Assembly: GCF_000003815.2 (NCBI RefSeq) | Contig: NC_049987.1 | Location: 9,069,100 to 9,133,099 of the forward strand | DNA from: Branchiostoma floridae | Lineage: Eukaryota > Chordata > Leptocardii > Amphioxiformes > Branchiostomatidae | Direction: 5' to 3' | Length of the DNA: 64,000 nucleotides | Shown: positions 11,846-24,600 of the stretch, one piece after another | Position numbering within the stretch: position 1 is the first letter of the stretch | Layout of the letters: the number at the start of each line of letters is the position of its first letter | Program-made: the position numbers and the translations under genes | Notes under the pieces: model-generated | The model's input: the letters and a program-made list of their open reading frames with translations, nothing else | What the model was told of the DNA's origin: nothing | The model's database searches: none

Positions 11846-14349
11846 AATCTTTCTCTTGCTACTACAAATTATACCTGTAAAACAACATATATACGATTTA
11901 TTCTTTAAAATCCCTATCGTAACGTAAAGGTACTATGCTAAATAATGTTTTTGGGCAACAAAGATAGCTTAGTTACGTTTACCGCAGGACAAAGGATATT
12001 TATAGCCACTTTGTATCTTGACGATATTCAAAGACCGCCTGAAGCACCATAGAACATGTGTTGCATTGTGCCTTCTAGACATGTATGCTTCAATAATTTT
12101 GTACACATTACCGTTGCGAAGCACACGAGTTCCATGTACATGTATTATACAAGAAAAATCACGGTAAGAAAATTGTGGAAAGACTCGTGACATGATGTAA
12201 AGATAGATCCTTACTTCGCACATCTTTCAACATACAGTGAGATTCCCCAGGTGTATGATTGTACTATTTACTACTAGATAAGGATCTTTACTTGGGGGAG
12301 TGTTGCATATGAGTCACAGGTCATGTAATCGCAGGGGTCAGGCTCGGTCAATTTTTCTGATGCTTTGACAGAGTATCAGACGATTCCACCCGTCATTGTT
12401 CAACAATTACAGAGTATTATCTACTAAAGTGAAAAAAATACCTCCATGATCTTGGAAATGCCCGGTGTTACTAATTTTTAAATAGAATGCGGAAAATTTT
12501 AATTCCCTATACTTTTGTGGCATGTCGCGACTTATCTGCCTTTTGTAAAGAAAATAGAATAGCGAGTCACAATAAAACATTCTCTGTATTTCCATAAATC
12601 AAATAGCACACTCATAGTGCAAAACTATTTTGACAACAGGCTTTACGGTTTTCTAATTTACGCGGCCGGTCAACAAAAGAATCAAAGATAGCATTTAACG
12701 TTTAATGCTTCTGTCCTACACAAAAATACTAGTAATTGAAAATTCTCGAAACTTACGCTGTCTGTCAAATGATACAGTTACTAAAATAATTACTTGACGT
12801 GTGCAAGAAATTGTGGCAAAAGGACGAACACAAGAGCACGAAGTACAGAAGGCCTCCCTATCGTTGCCAATGTCTATCTTTATACCCAAGTTGGCCCAAA
12901 ATAATGTAAATGTGTTCAGTACTATAATTCTCCCACCCTTACCACTCAATTCCAGATGTCGGCGTCACCAATACATCGTGGCCACAGCTGTTTAGACCAG
13001 AAAGACGGCGAAATGTGTTTGTAAACGCGTTAAACAATGACTAATACTCTGCTTGTGAGTTACAGACCTTCGTCCATACTTTCTTCTTGTTTGGGTTTTG
13101 TGACCTGAAAAGAGATTACTGACACAAAGAATCCTCATCATGATGAAATCATGCGAAAGTAAGGTGGCGAATGTTGCTGGTGGTGATAGAATACTGGACG
13201 ACTGAAACAAATTTTGAACTGATTTTAATCGACTTGACTTTACTTCATACGTGTGCACTACAACATTATTATAACAGCTACGTCTGTAGCTGTAGGTATA
13301 TCAAACATTTCCCCAAAAGTGTCGGTTTAAACCTCGTGAGTTGGAAATTAAAGCCGGATTCCGTTCTTATGACCGTTTGTCCTCAGGCAACGTCTCATTA
13401 GGGGGCATATGACAGGGACATAGTTGTGACTTAAGCATAATGCACGTCTCAATGCACCAGTTAGATCCAACCAAATACCTTGTGTGCACTGCATCTGATC
13501 ACTAGCTTTAAGAAGACCACTTTTTCTGTAAAATTGTAACATAACACTTCTGTCTGTTCGTATTTATAGCTATTAAATTAGCTGTACGTGTGTGGAGGTG
13601 GGAGAGCGGAGTGGTAGTCATTATTACTATGACAGTGCTCCTTATATGTTGTAATGCAATTTAGATATGCTTGTAAATGAATACCTAAGAGTCTGTATTT
13701 TATCTCATAATGCAGCAACATCAAGTCTCAATCTTTCCTTACAGTCATCTCAGTGCAATGTGGTTTTGGGAACTGATATTGATATTCAAAGGTCCGCCAG
13801 GCAAGACAAAGCTTTACTACATTTTTCTTGTTCTCGCCCAGAGTACTTGTTAAATAAACAATAAACCAAGCAGGTACTAGTCAGTGGACCGAGCTGGTTG
13901 TATACAAAATATACCTGAGTCTAACTTGTCGACTTGAATAACAACAAAAACAGAAACCAAAACAAACGTTGACGTCATACACATTATGAGTCTGGTCTGT
14001 AGATACTCCTGACTTATTTCAACCAAACCGTTGTAGCAAAGGTTATGTTTTCATAAAAAGGTTATGTTTTTATAAAAGTCTAATTTGTGCCTAAAACCAT
14101 GTACATGTCACTCTAAGTGTGCATTCGCAGTGAAAGCTCTTGTCAATTGTATGATTGGATGTCTACTGATTACATCTTATCCTCAGGCTGTTGAATGTAT
14201 CTCTTACAATCACCTTGAATGACCTATAGTATAGCTAGAGAGACACGGTGACCAGATATATAGTACCAATTGACTATCATTTCATAGCTATTAGGGTAGA
14301 AAACACAGCTGATATATGTGTATAAACATAATGAAGTTTATTTGCAAGT

Positions 14350-14490
<141 letters not shown>

Positions 14491-17216
14491 TGTACCTGTA
14501 TATCTGTTTGAGTTACCATCTCACTACAAGAAAGTGAAATGACCGTTACAACTATTGCTCAGGGCGAAGTGACCTCTAGCCGACCACATGCCTCAGACTG
14601 ACCTGGACACAGCAAGCGTCAACAAAACGAGTCAACTGTAACATCCATTGGCATAATACCGGTCGGTTTACTGCAATTTCTCAAGCAATGCTAATTTGGC
14701 AAATGATCAACGCATCATTTTCTCCAGTTACATGTTGCTGTTACAGCTTACCTTTGCCACTTCTTCTGTGTAAATTATTTTGTCTCTCTGGTCCTGCTAA
14801 AAACATAATATCGTAATTGGAACACACCGCGGAATTGCACGGAGAACGGGCGCGTGGTTGGAAGGGGGTGCACTATACCGGTCGAACGAAACACGGCACA
14901 ATTAACTGCCGCTATGTACCTTTATACATCCTCTGTTGTTCCTTTCTTTCCTGTTAGTAGTTGCACAAAACAAAAATCTGCATGAGCATACAAAAAGTCA
15001 TGAGAAAATGGGCGTATACTGACAAGAATGTTCATTTAATTTTGGTCCGTCACAACCGCTATGACGTAAAACTTTACTGCTGGCCGTAGCATTAAAAATG
15101 GCGGGAAAATGGCGGCGTACGTTCAATTTGACCCATTCAGCCGTAGATCCGGGCGATAATGCAACGGTTCCTCACACTTTTACACGAGTTGTAGGTCACC
15201 AAAAGAAATTCAAGATTGCTGTTGAATCATGCTCGTCTTGTGCCGTGAGCACATGTGATTATTATCTACAAATCTGGCGATGAACGTGACAGTGTGTTTG
15301 TCCCACGACGAGCTCGCCTGCCCCGAAAATGACCTGAAAACTTTTGGCCTTGTTGTCTTCGAATGTATTGTTATCGATGCTTTGTAAATGATGTATTGGA
15401 CACCTAGATGTCTGAAGTGTGCATACCTCAGAAATAACTATTGTTGCATGTGTAGATCTCTTTAAGTTCCACTATTTTTAATCGACCGGTATAAGGCTTA
15501 TGACCGGTATTATGCCAATGCATGTTACGGACCAGCATGTCGATACTTAAATTCTTGACTCGAATGCTGGCAGAATTTTGCGTTTTCGAATAAATATACT
15601 TAGGTAATAGATATAAAGTTCACCTTACCTCACCTAGTCCCATCCTACAACGTTAGATATAACATAATAAAAGTAGAAACTTTTAGTATGTTATATATCA
15701 TCATAGACTTCTTTACATAGTCTGCAATATTTTCCTGTTCAGACGACTCTCGTTATGCCTAATTTGCACAATCTGTTGTTGGTAATTTCGAGCACTGCTT
15801 GCAACATAAATTTCCGTTTATGTGTATTAACTCACATTATAGCAAAAATGTCGATCAGTAGCACAACCCTAAAACTTCAGTAGGCAAACTATAAGACCTT
15901 GATAAGACTAAATCTAGCACTAACTTGTATCATATTACCATGAAAAGATCATTAGTGTCTTGAAAGTTCTGTTCACCCGTGGGGTAAAGCAGTCACCTTT
16001 TAATTCCTAAAACTCTAAAGCCACGTTCCATGGGTTCGGCAAGCAACAAATACGGGCATAAATGTCGTGACGTATGACTCAGCACCTTATGCACTCATGT
16101 AGGTGTTATCAAAATAGACAGTCAAATAAAGAAATTGCACTACGTTTCCATCTATATGTCCACAGACATTAAAAAGTCACGCAAGTTAGGTACATAAGCC
16201 AGGTACGTGTTATATCACTAGGAGCCATATTGGTTGCATAGATCAACGGCAAAAGTAATACCTGTGTCATTCCTAAGCCATATATACCTATGACTGAGCA
16301 ATCTCATAGATTGATTTGCTGCTAGGGAGAGGCTATGTGATCACCCTCTGTGTCAATGTGTATGGAAGAAGCCTCTACAGTCTACACCCTTCGCTCGAGC
16401 CTTGTCATTGAAACCGTGTCTAATGGACGCCATGTTTTGGTTCCTCTATTGACCTCACTTTCCAAGAGGTTGACTCTGTGCACTGGCATGACCCGTGTTA
16501 TCTGAGGTCCAGTTTGGACATGCTCCATTTCTAATTAGATGCTAATGCCAACAGGAATGCGTGTAAGGCTGGGCAGGCATTGACAGAACGGTTGACAGGA
16601 CTACATGGCTTTGGCAAATAATCAATTACTGCGTTTCAAGTTACTCATTATACATTTGGTATTGTCTGTTGTACATGTACGTATTAGTAATCCTCCTTTC
16701 TTGTAGCACGATTGTACTGATGAGCCTTGGAAGCAATGTACTTGTAGCAATACTTCTGTAGCAAAAACCCTTCCTATCCTGACCACAGTACAACATTTTG
16801 TTTAGTTGTAAGGTGTATTTCTAGGCTGTTTACGCTTAACACTTGGTCGAGTCGGTGGAGTGTCTGCCATGACACCGCCCCAGGACATAAGCTACTACCC
16901 ATCGGTTCAGTTGTGAGGAAGTAATCGTACGTTTTAAACTTCTAATGCTCTGATAGTCATATTTCACAACATAAATGTGTCAAACTATAACCGCTGCGGC
17001 TTGCTTACCTCAAAACCAGCATGTGCTACCTGTGCATGGCTCGGTGTGGTTGAATCTTCAGTCCGTGGGAAGCGGAGGTAACAGGTATTCCGCCCCACCA
17101 GGTGTGTGTGAATGGGATGACCCGTACAGGTACGATGTGGGAGGGAGATGTCACCAGTCGATCTGCTTCGACAATAGCTCATTAGCATATCACTGAGGCG
17201 TGGGACACACGGGGCA

Positions 17217-17625
17217 GTTGCCTCAATCCCGCGGTATCTTTAACCGGCTTAGTAATAAGGCAGCTACCAGTTGTAATAACAAACCGACAAGGAATGATTG
17301 CTTTAAGTTAGGTATGATACTATTTTTGAAGCGGTTAAGAGGATGATTTAGTGAGTGAATGAGTGAGTGAGTGAGTGAGCTAGCCTGTGAATGAGTTGCC
17401 TCAATCCCGCGGTATCTTTAACCGGCTTAGTAATAAGGCAGCTACCAGTTGTAATAACAAACCGACAAGGAATGATTGCTTTAAGTTAGGTATGATACTA
17501 TTTTTGAAGCGGTTAAGAGGATGATTTAGTGAGTGAGTGAGTGAGTGAGTGAGTGAGTGAGTGAGTGAGTGAGTGAGTTAGTGAGTGAGTGAGTGAGTGA
17601 GTGAGTGAGTGAGTGAGTGAGTGAG
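17217..17625. repeat. 178-bp tandem duplication ending in (GAGT)n
   Basis: A unit starting GTTGCCTCAATCCCGCGG at 17217 is repeated nearly perfectly from 17395, a 178-bp offset. Each copy ends in a GTGAGTGA tract. The second tract is expanded to about 100 bp (17529-17625). The near identity of the two copies suggests a recent duplication, probably through slippage or unequal exchange at the tetranucleotide. Confidence 0.9.
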
Positions 17626-19230
17626 TCATCTAGAGCTCGCTTACTCTCCAAGCAGAAGTTAGGCTACGGCTGTTGCTTTTTTAACGTTTTTTTTGGCGTT
17701 TAGGCTTTCTATTTTGTACCGTTTTGTTGCTGTCTTGCGGCCCTCTGCTCGCAGACTAGTCGGTCGATTGACTTTCCCGCTGAGTGTCATGTCCTTATAA
17801 GATATTTCTAAAATGTCTTCTGTCCTTGTTTGCACCCGTTTAGGGTATAGTAATGACATGATATACTGTTTTTCCGTACGCTTCAAGTAATCACTTTCAC
17901 AGTAATTGTGAAATGTCATTTTTGAGGCGACATTAGTATTCACATACATGCTCGTAAATTTCTCAAGCTGAGATTTGACCAAGGTCAGAAGTTGAAAAGC
18001 GAAGCTTCGGGTGCGGAAAAAAGAGTTGAAAATCAAATTTAGATGCTTGCTAGATGAGACAGATATTTGCATGTCTTAGCTAGTTTACCTTCAAGTTGAT
18101 GATATCTGAATACATATCGCATGTGACCATATACCGACAAACTGAAGCGGTTAGAGAGACAACAACAACATTAATAAATAACAGTTACTGTACTTGTTCA
18201 AGGTCTTCAATCTATCTACGGAATATTTTTGTACGAGTTTTAGACATGTTATAAAGTCTGTTTTTAACATGTAGTTATCAAGGTATTGTAGACAATGACG
18301 AAATACTGAAAGAGTGGTCAAATCACTAATTACCTTAATTACGTTGTCTTACACGCCAAATCAATTAGACTACAAATGACGGATATTACGACAAGTAAAT
18401 AAGAGTCGGTATTCAAAGAAGAGCGCAAGAAACATGGCGGGGAATTTTCTATTATAAGAATGCAAATAGGCACACTTATAAAGACTCATTAGTAGCAAAA
18501 TGTGGTCAATATCGTTGATTTTTATTTCTGTCGATCTTTTGAATTTTAGATTCACTTTATAAACAAATACATTTTCGAGTGCTCTGTATCTGTACGTCCT
18601 GCACCCCCCCCCCCAAACAAACTTGTTGCACCCTTATCCCTTGGGGAAAATTTACTGTTCCCATGTGTGTGACATGAAAATTGCTCATCAAATTATCCTG
18701 ATTTTATATGCATATATACAGTCAAAATTGTCTGACCACAAAGCCTGGTCAAGCTGATCAAGCTGTCAAATAAGCAGAAGTACGCTTTGTAATGAAGAAT
18801 TCAAGGGGGCCGAGAGTACTGTTGACAAGAGAGTTCCACCAATACTCTCTAGTCAATCAACAGCTGTCTATTGTTCTTAAATAATGTTACAAACTGTCAC
18901 ATAACTGACAGGATCTTACTATGCAGAGCCACGTTATCCTGCTGTGCAGCATACCCACGTTAGGGGTCAGTGTAGAACACGCGAGCGATGTCACAAAAAT
19001 CTTGTCATACTTTGGCAACTTAGCCTTGCGGAAAGTTTCGATTCGGCGAATACAAGCTTTTAATGATTTGTTGTTGTGTTTCCTTGGTACAGTGGAAAAT
19101 CACCAAATAGATTATAAAGATTTCGCTCATGTGAACGATAAACTGCGATATTTACGTTTCAGTCATTATTGTCTATTTCTAGTTATGGTCTCGTTCTCCC
19201 GTGTAAAGAAAATGGCATCGATTTTAGGCT

Positions 19231-19586
19231 ATTTACCACAGGGCTTTAGCCAGCTCGAAATTTTTTTCCGTCAGCCAATTACAATCGTCGCGAAAACCGC
19301 GAAAATTAATTAGAAGGACTGAACTGAGACCTTGAAAAACGGGTTTTAATGAGATTATCGTATGCGAAAGGGCGCGGACACACATTGTCAACAATCATAA
19401 CAATAGCAAAACAAACAGTGTGTGGCTTTTACGGCCGTGGACAGCGTCCCCAAGCCGCCTGTAGCTTCCACCAAGGATTTTTGTCCGTCAAGTTTGACGG
19501 ATTGGTTTTAAAATTTTTCCGTCAGACGCAGCACATTTCCGTCAATTGACGGAAAAACGGACGCTGGCTAGAGCCCTGATTTACCA
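19231..19586. mobile_element. hAT-type MITE with 8-bp target site duplication
   Basis: A 340-bp non-autonomous element at 19239-19578. The ends are CAGGGCTTTAGCCAGC and GCTGGCTAGAGCCCTG, inverted repeats matching at 15 of 16 positions and opening with the CAGGG typical of hAT transposons. It is flanked by a perfect 8-bp direct repeat ATTTACCA (19231-19238 and 19579-19586), the size of hAT target duplications. The interior has further inverted TCCGTCA/TGACGGA blocks and no transposase. Confidence 0.87.
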
Positions 19587-19885
19587 ACATGTTCATGACA
19601 ATACTATCAATATGTTCAAACCAAGCTGTCGCAATGCCCGGAAGGATTCTACAGTTTTTCTTAAATTCACAATATGCCGGTAAGATACCATTAAACCGAA
19701 CAAAAAAGACTTGCCTTTTAACCTACATGTATTAACCTAACTATTCAACCATACACTGACTACTGCAACTAATGCTTTGGCTGGTGAGTGAATTCCACTC
19801 GGTTACAGTTGGAATAGAGTGCAACAAATATTGGTACGAGAGATTAACGTTACACATTCTAACATAATGAGGTGAATGATAAAGA

Positions 19886-20020
19886 ATGCTAGCTGCACAC
19901 ATGGTTTAATGAAGAATTTTATTCAGCACAAATAAAATCATTTCTCTCATGAAAACATGAACACATTAAAAAGTAAATGGTACTCTCTTTAGCTTCCAAC
20001 ATCGCCATTTCACTGTTTAT
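19886..20020 (-). repeat. Distal duplicate of the CARD-receptor 3'UTR segment
   Basis: About 135 bp match 20805-20935, immediately downstream of the stop codon at 20957 on the minus strand. Both contain GGTTTAATGAAGAATTT and AAGTAAATGG. In this distal copy the minus strand reads GCTGAATAAAATTC, giving a canonical AATAAA poly(A) signal (19918-19923). The proximal copy has AATGAA at that place. The distal copy may therefore be the working transcript end. Confidence 0.55.
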
Positions 20021-20804
20021 TGATGTGCTGGCATAGTTACTCTGTAGCAGCAGGGTTAAGTGATAACTTGGCTACCGTTTTATTCTTGGCAAGTAACGTA
20101 GGTACTAAAGGCAAAGCTTTAATCGTATCTATCTGTACGCTAAACGTCAGGAATAGCAACCAAAAATGACTCTTATTTCTGTGATATGTACAAATCCAAA
20201 CAAAGCAATTCACCCCTACTAAATCTATATCTAACGTTAGCTGCCTACAGTGTGCTATTTACAACTGATATATCTCAGAACACTGTTTTCTTCTTGTCGA
20301 CCGCTTCAAACCCTACACCAAATCATTTACATACCGAATAACTCCAATCTACAAAGATTAGATTACAAATTCAGTGCAGTAGCATCTTCTAACTTTCTAC
20401 TGGATATACATCAGGATAAATTGCACTTAAACTATCGTCATATGGAATTGCAATCAATAGAAGTGACTAGAATATGCTACGTTGGAGAAAGGCTTTGTCT
20501 TTTAACACATAGTGATAGCACCAAGAAATTTAACAAGAGGGTATACGTATTGCTAAGTTACATGTATGCAATGGACCTATGTTTCTTGTATTAATTATAT
20601 ATTCTACATTTCATTTAAGAAATACAATCGATGGCAACATATATGCGATGCAACATATCTAAACATCTCATGGCAGGAACTCTAGGGCTTGAATGACGTA
20701 AATATTGTGTTCCAACTTTGTAGTATATAAGATTGGAAGTCTATCTATTATCGCAGTCGCAGTTCGTTTATCACGCCTCCAAACATCATTAGATGAATGT
20801 CTGC

Positions 20805-20935
20805 TGCACATATGGTTTAATGAAGAATTTCATTCAGCACAAATAGAATAATTTCTCTCATTAAAAATGAACACCATGAAAAGTAAATGGTCCTCTCCTT
20901 AGCTTTCAACATTGGTTTTTCACTGTGCACTTCAT
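20805..20935 (-). repeat. Proximal copy of the 3'UTR duplication
   Basis: Lies just 3' of the stop codon of the CARD receptor and is similar over about 130 bp to 19886-20020, in direct orientation about 920 bp away. Its poly(A)-signal position reads AATGAA rather than AATAAA. Confidence 0.6.
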
Positions 20936-20956
20936 TTCATTCACCAAGTCAGCCTC

Positions 20957-21655
20957 TCACAGCAGAAGCTCCTCCTCGGTCATGACGATGATGGTGATGT
21001 CACAGGCAACACCGCCCCCTGGCGTGGTGCCCTCGCAAGTGTAGGTCCCGCCCAGCTCGGGGGTCATGCTGTCGATGCGCAGCTCGTGCTTGAATCCGTC
21101 CGTCTTTTTATGCAGACCTTTAGTTGGCGGAATCATCTCTCCTTCGTACAACCATCGGACGTTCTTGGCTAGAAGTTTTAAAAGTAAACAGAAAAATATT
21201 ATTATCGCCTTTGAATATCCTTAAGGTTCCGCCTGTGGACTTGGGATATTGCACAAAAGTGGTTTGAAGCACGCTATATAGTAAGTGAGGTTTGCCTGTA
21301 TATGATAATATTACTTTAATGCATCTCGTAAACGTAAATTGGGAACATGCTGGATATTAAGGAAACATCAAGACGTTTGTGAAGTAAAGAATGTACAAAG
21401 ATTCTTGACACCGCTATTGGCTGGTCGGAATGGCAAGTTTCGACTTTACAAGTACTAGTAGTAAAATTTTGTCCACCAGTCTCTTTCGGAAGAATTTAAA
21501 GTTTGGAACTTCCGTACCTTCCCCTTTGACCTCCAGGATGACCTGCTGCCCCCTGTGCGCCCGTACGGACGTGCCTGACATCAGGTTAAAGGGGTGCTGC
21601 ACCAGCTGTAGTCCCACTCCGTTCATCTCTGCACTCTGCACGGCTGTCTGTTTAC
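20957..21655 (-). other. C-terminal cytoplasmic Ig-like domain of gene B
   Basis: Exons 21518-21655 and 20957-21168 encode about 115 residues. The first exon reads QHPFNLMSGTSVRAHRGQQV. The second reads NVRWLYEGEMI, then LRIDSMTPELGGTYTCEGTT and the end EEELLL-stop. The pattern W...L.I.....G.Y.C is that of an I-set Ig domain, here placed after the CARDs and so on the cytoplasmic side. The B-strand position (QQVILEV) lacks Cys, as in many intracellular titin-type Ig domains. Confidence 0.8.
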
Positions 21656-24600
21656 CTGGACAGAACAAAAATCAATATTTCTTTTTTTTTAAATAGAGTT
21701 TTGAAATTGGAGTACTTTATGACCCACAAATGGTGTTTATAGAAGTGTCAATACCATAACTCAGAATATGAATACATTATTGATTATACTTTTCACAGAA
21801 AATATTTTTTGTTGTTTTGAATTAAACATCACCGTTTCCTCAAGCATATGTCCTTAAAGGACCTAATATCCATTAAACCGTGTTCTGATTCAACATGTAC
21901 ATACAGCAATTCAAGTGTATAACATTACAGGTAGTCAAAGAAGTCGTAACAGTGCCTTACCATCCAGCATGTCGGCCAGGTAGGCCTGTTTGCCCATGGT
22001 CCTGAGGGCCTCACAGAACACGTCAAAGGCGAGGTCATCCCGGGACGGCAACAGGTCCAGAATCCGCTCGTTCCTCTCCTCACGAAGAGGCGCGTTGATG
22101 ATGTAGTTACCCATGGCTTTGGAGAAAACCTGGTGGAATGTTTGGGCGAAATACTTGTGTCAATATCGACAATGTGAGAGGAAAATAACTTGTACTACTC
22201 TTCAAATGAATTGCTGCAACAGCCCAGAGTTGGAGATATATTCTTCATAACCCTCTCCCCACAGTTCCCTTTGTTAGTGTCCACAACGTCACCACTACAC
22301 CACATGCTGCTTGCCACCATCTCGCCCTGTGCCGCCATGCTGCATGCTTTACCACCGCCGTCACCACGTGCAGGCCGCACCTCCTGATAAGACAACTGGT
22401 TAGTGATACCTGAGGTCTGCCGACTACCTGGCTCTGGGACAGGTACGTGATGATGGGCTCCGGAGACATCTTATCCACCAGCACCGCGCGGTGACGGATC
22501 AGCTGCAGCTTCTTCGCGCTGGTCATTCCTGTCAATCAAGGAAGACTCGTGTCAATCATGATCAACTCCCTTACGTCATAGTCAAAGATTGCTACTAGAA
22601 ATAGCTGTGATTGACATGTAATTTCGTATAGGCAACAATTGATCATGCTATATCTTTAACATCACTAAGAGACCAGAAGAAGTTCGACTTATATAGTAGT
22701 AGATGAGTATTGGAAGCCCTGAAATTATATGTAATTTATTACGACTTTTGTATCTATATGCCTCTTCTCAGTCCGATAGGGCATGAATGTGCAAAAACGT
22801 TATCACCATCATTGATCTTCATGGCTGTTCCGGGCAGGGCTTATTTTCAAAGGTAACGTGTATGAACTGCTGTTAGACAAGTGCTTGACTTTCTCGTTCT
22901 TCGGTGTACAATCAGAGATTTATAAAATATAACGTTAATAACACATACAACAACAGTTCAGGTTTGACACAAACTGAATTTACCTTCTCCCTCCAGGGTG
23001 TCAGCCAGCCAGGCCAGGTGAACCCTAGTTCTCAGCGCTTCACAGAAATGTTCGAAAGCCTCGTCACCACGTGGTGGCAGCATGTCCAGCAACTTCCCAC
23101 ACTTCGCTTCCTCCGCACGGAGACTATAACGGTAACAGTTTTGTGAGGATGTATACAATATAATGGCACGTGAAGAGGCGCAACCAATGTAACACTGCAC
23201 ATCTTACAAACACATGTCCTTCCGTCTAGATTGGAGAAAGAAGAACTGCAACGTAGATCAAAATGGAACGTTAGATTTACCTGTTCAAATCGTTCACTTG
23301 AGCTGGTGCCAAGACCTCCATTTTAACCAGGTACTCGATGACCTTGTCCGTGTCCTTCACGTTGTTGATGATGATAGATCTGAACGCCAGCAGCATGTCT
23401 CGTCGGTCCTTCCTCATAGCTGCAAGGAGACAGAAATGGTTAAAAAGGAATCAGAAATACACTAATCCTTCGCAGAATGGAACGTAAGTGTACGCAATGA
23501 CGCAGAACGCAAAAGTAGAATGCACGCAAAATGGTTACCTTTTGGCGCCACATTATCAAACGAGTATCTCACTGAAGAAGCGGCACGTTGGCAGCGTCGC
23601 TATGTGCGAACGATTTGACAGCGCACTCAACGAATTTCAGTTCTAAAAACGAATCTTATTAGTACAAGTGATACGCGTTTTGTCTTTCAGCCATACGTTT
23701 TGCATGGTCCCTTTTTAAAGTCAAGGGTAACACAAATCGAATTTAAGACGTGGCGACGCCGCTAACGTGCCACAGCGTCAGTGAGATACCCGCTTAAGAA
23801 TATAGAGATTTTTGTCCAGGAAGGTTGTATATGTACGTACAATATCAACATTTCAAACCTACCTGTGTCAACAGTGGGTTCCTCCAGCAGGTCGGCCAGC
23901 CAGGCGGAGTCCGGCAGCATCCGGAGCGCCACGATGAACATCAGGAACGCGCCGCTCTTCATCGTCATGATGATGTCCAGCAGCTTCTCGTTCATCTCGT
24001 GCTTCGTCTTCAGCTTCTTGATGTCCTGCGCCACGTTGATGGAGAGAATGTCCTTGGACACCAGGAAGTCGATGATGGGGATGGGGTTCATGTTGTCCAC
24101 CAGTGCCTGCCTGTGGGTGATCAGCAGCTCCTTCTGGTGAGATTGGAGCTCTGCGGGGGAAATATAAAACATTCAAGTGCCATAATTTTTGTCTACAGAA
24201 ATTTCAATTGAGTCAAATGAGACATGAAAGATCAAAATAAAAGATTTTACTTTATCTGAAGGTCGTCATGTTTCAATGACGATTTTAGTACTTATATATA
24301 TAGTAGATTTTAGTAGGTATATATATCACATGGCAAGGCTCTTGCTTGATATATATACTTGCTTGATATAACAAACCGATCGCAAACTGGACTTTTGAAG
24401 AGCTTAATACTCTGCTGTCTTCCCTCCAGGACTCTAAGCACCAGAGTGAAGTAACAGGATTACTGGGGGTGGGGTGAGTGGTAGTTGTCATATGGTTCAC
24501 AGTGGGATCATAACAGTACTTAATCAGTACCTTTCCCTTCCAGAAGGTCTGCCAGCCACCCTGCATCACAGTCCCTCCGGAGTCCCTCACACAGAGCGAA

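Noticed and set aside
17659-18072. 137-codon minus-strand frame with an ATG
   Set aside because: No recognisable domain or neighbouring exons, and skewed basic composition. It could be a relic of a mobile element but cannot be supported.
18921-19313. 130-codon plus-strand frame
   Set aside because: Its 3' part runs into the hAT MITE at 19239, so it is a chance frame.
23825-24211. Plus-strand and alternative minus-strand frames across CARD3
   Set aside because: Shadow frames of a GC-rich coding exon; the CARD frame has the phase-matched splice borders.
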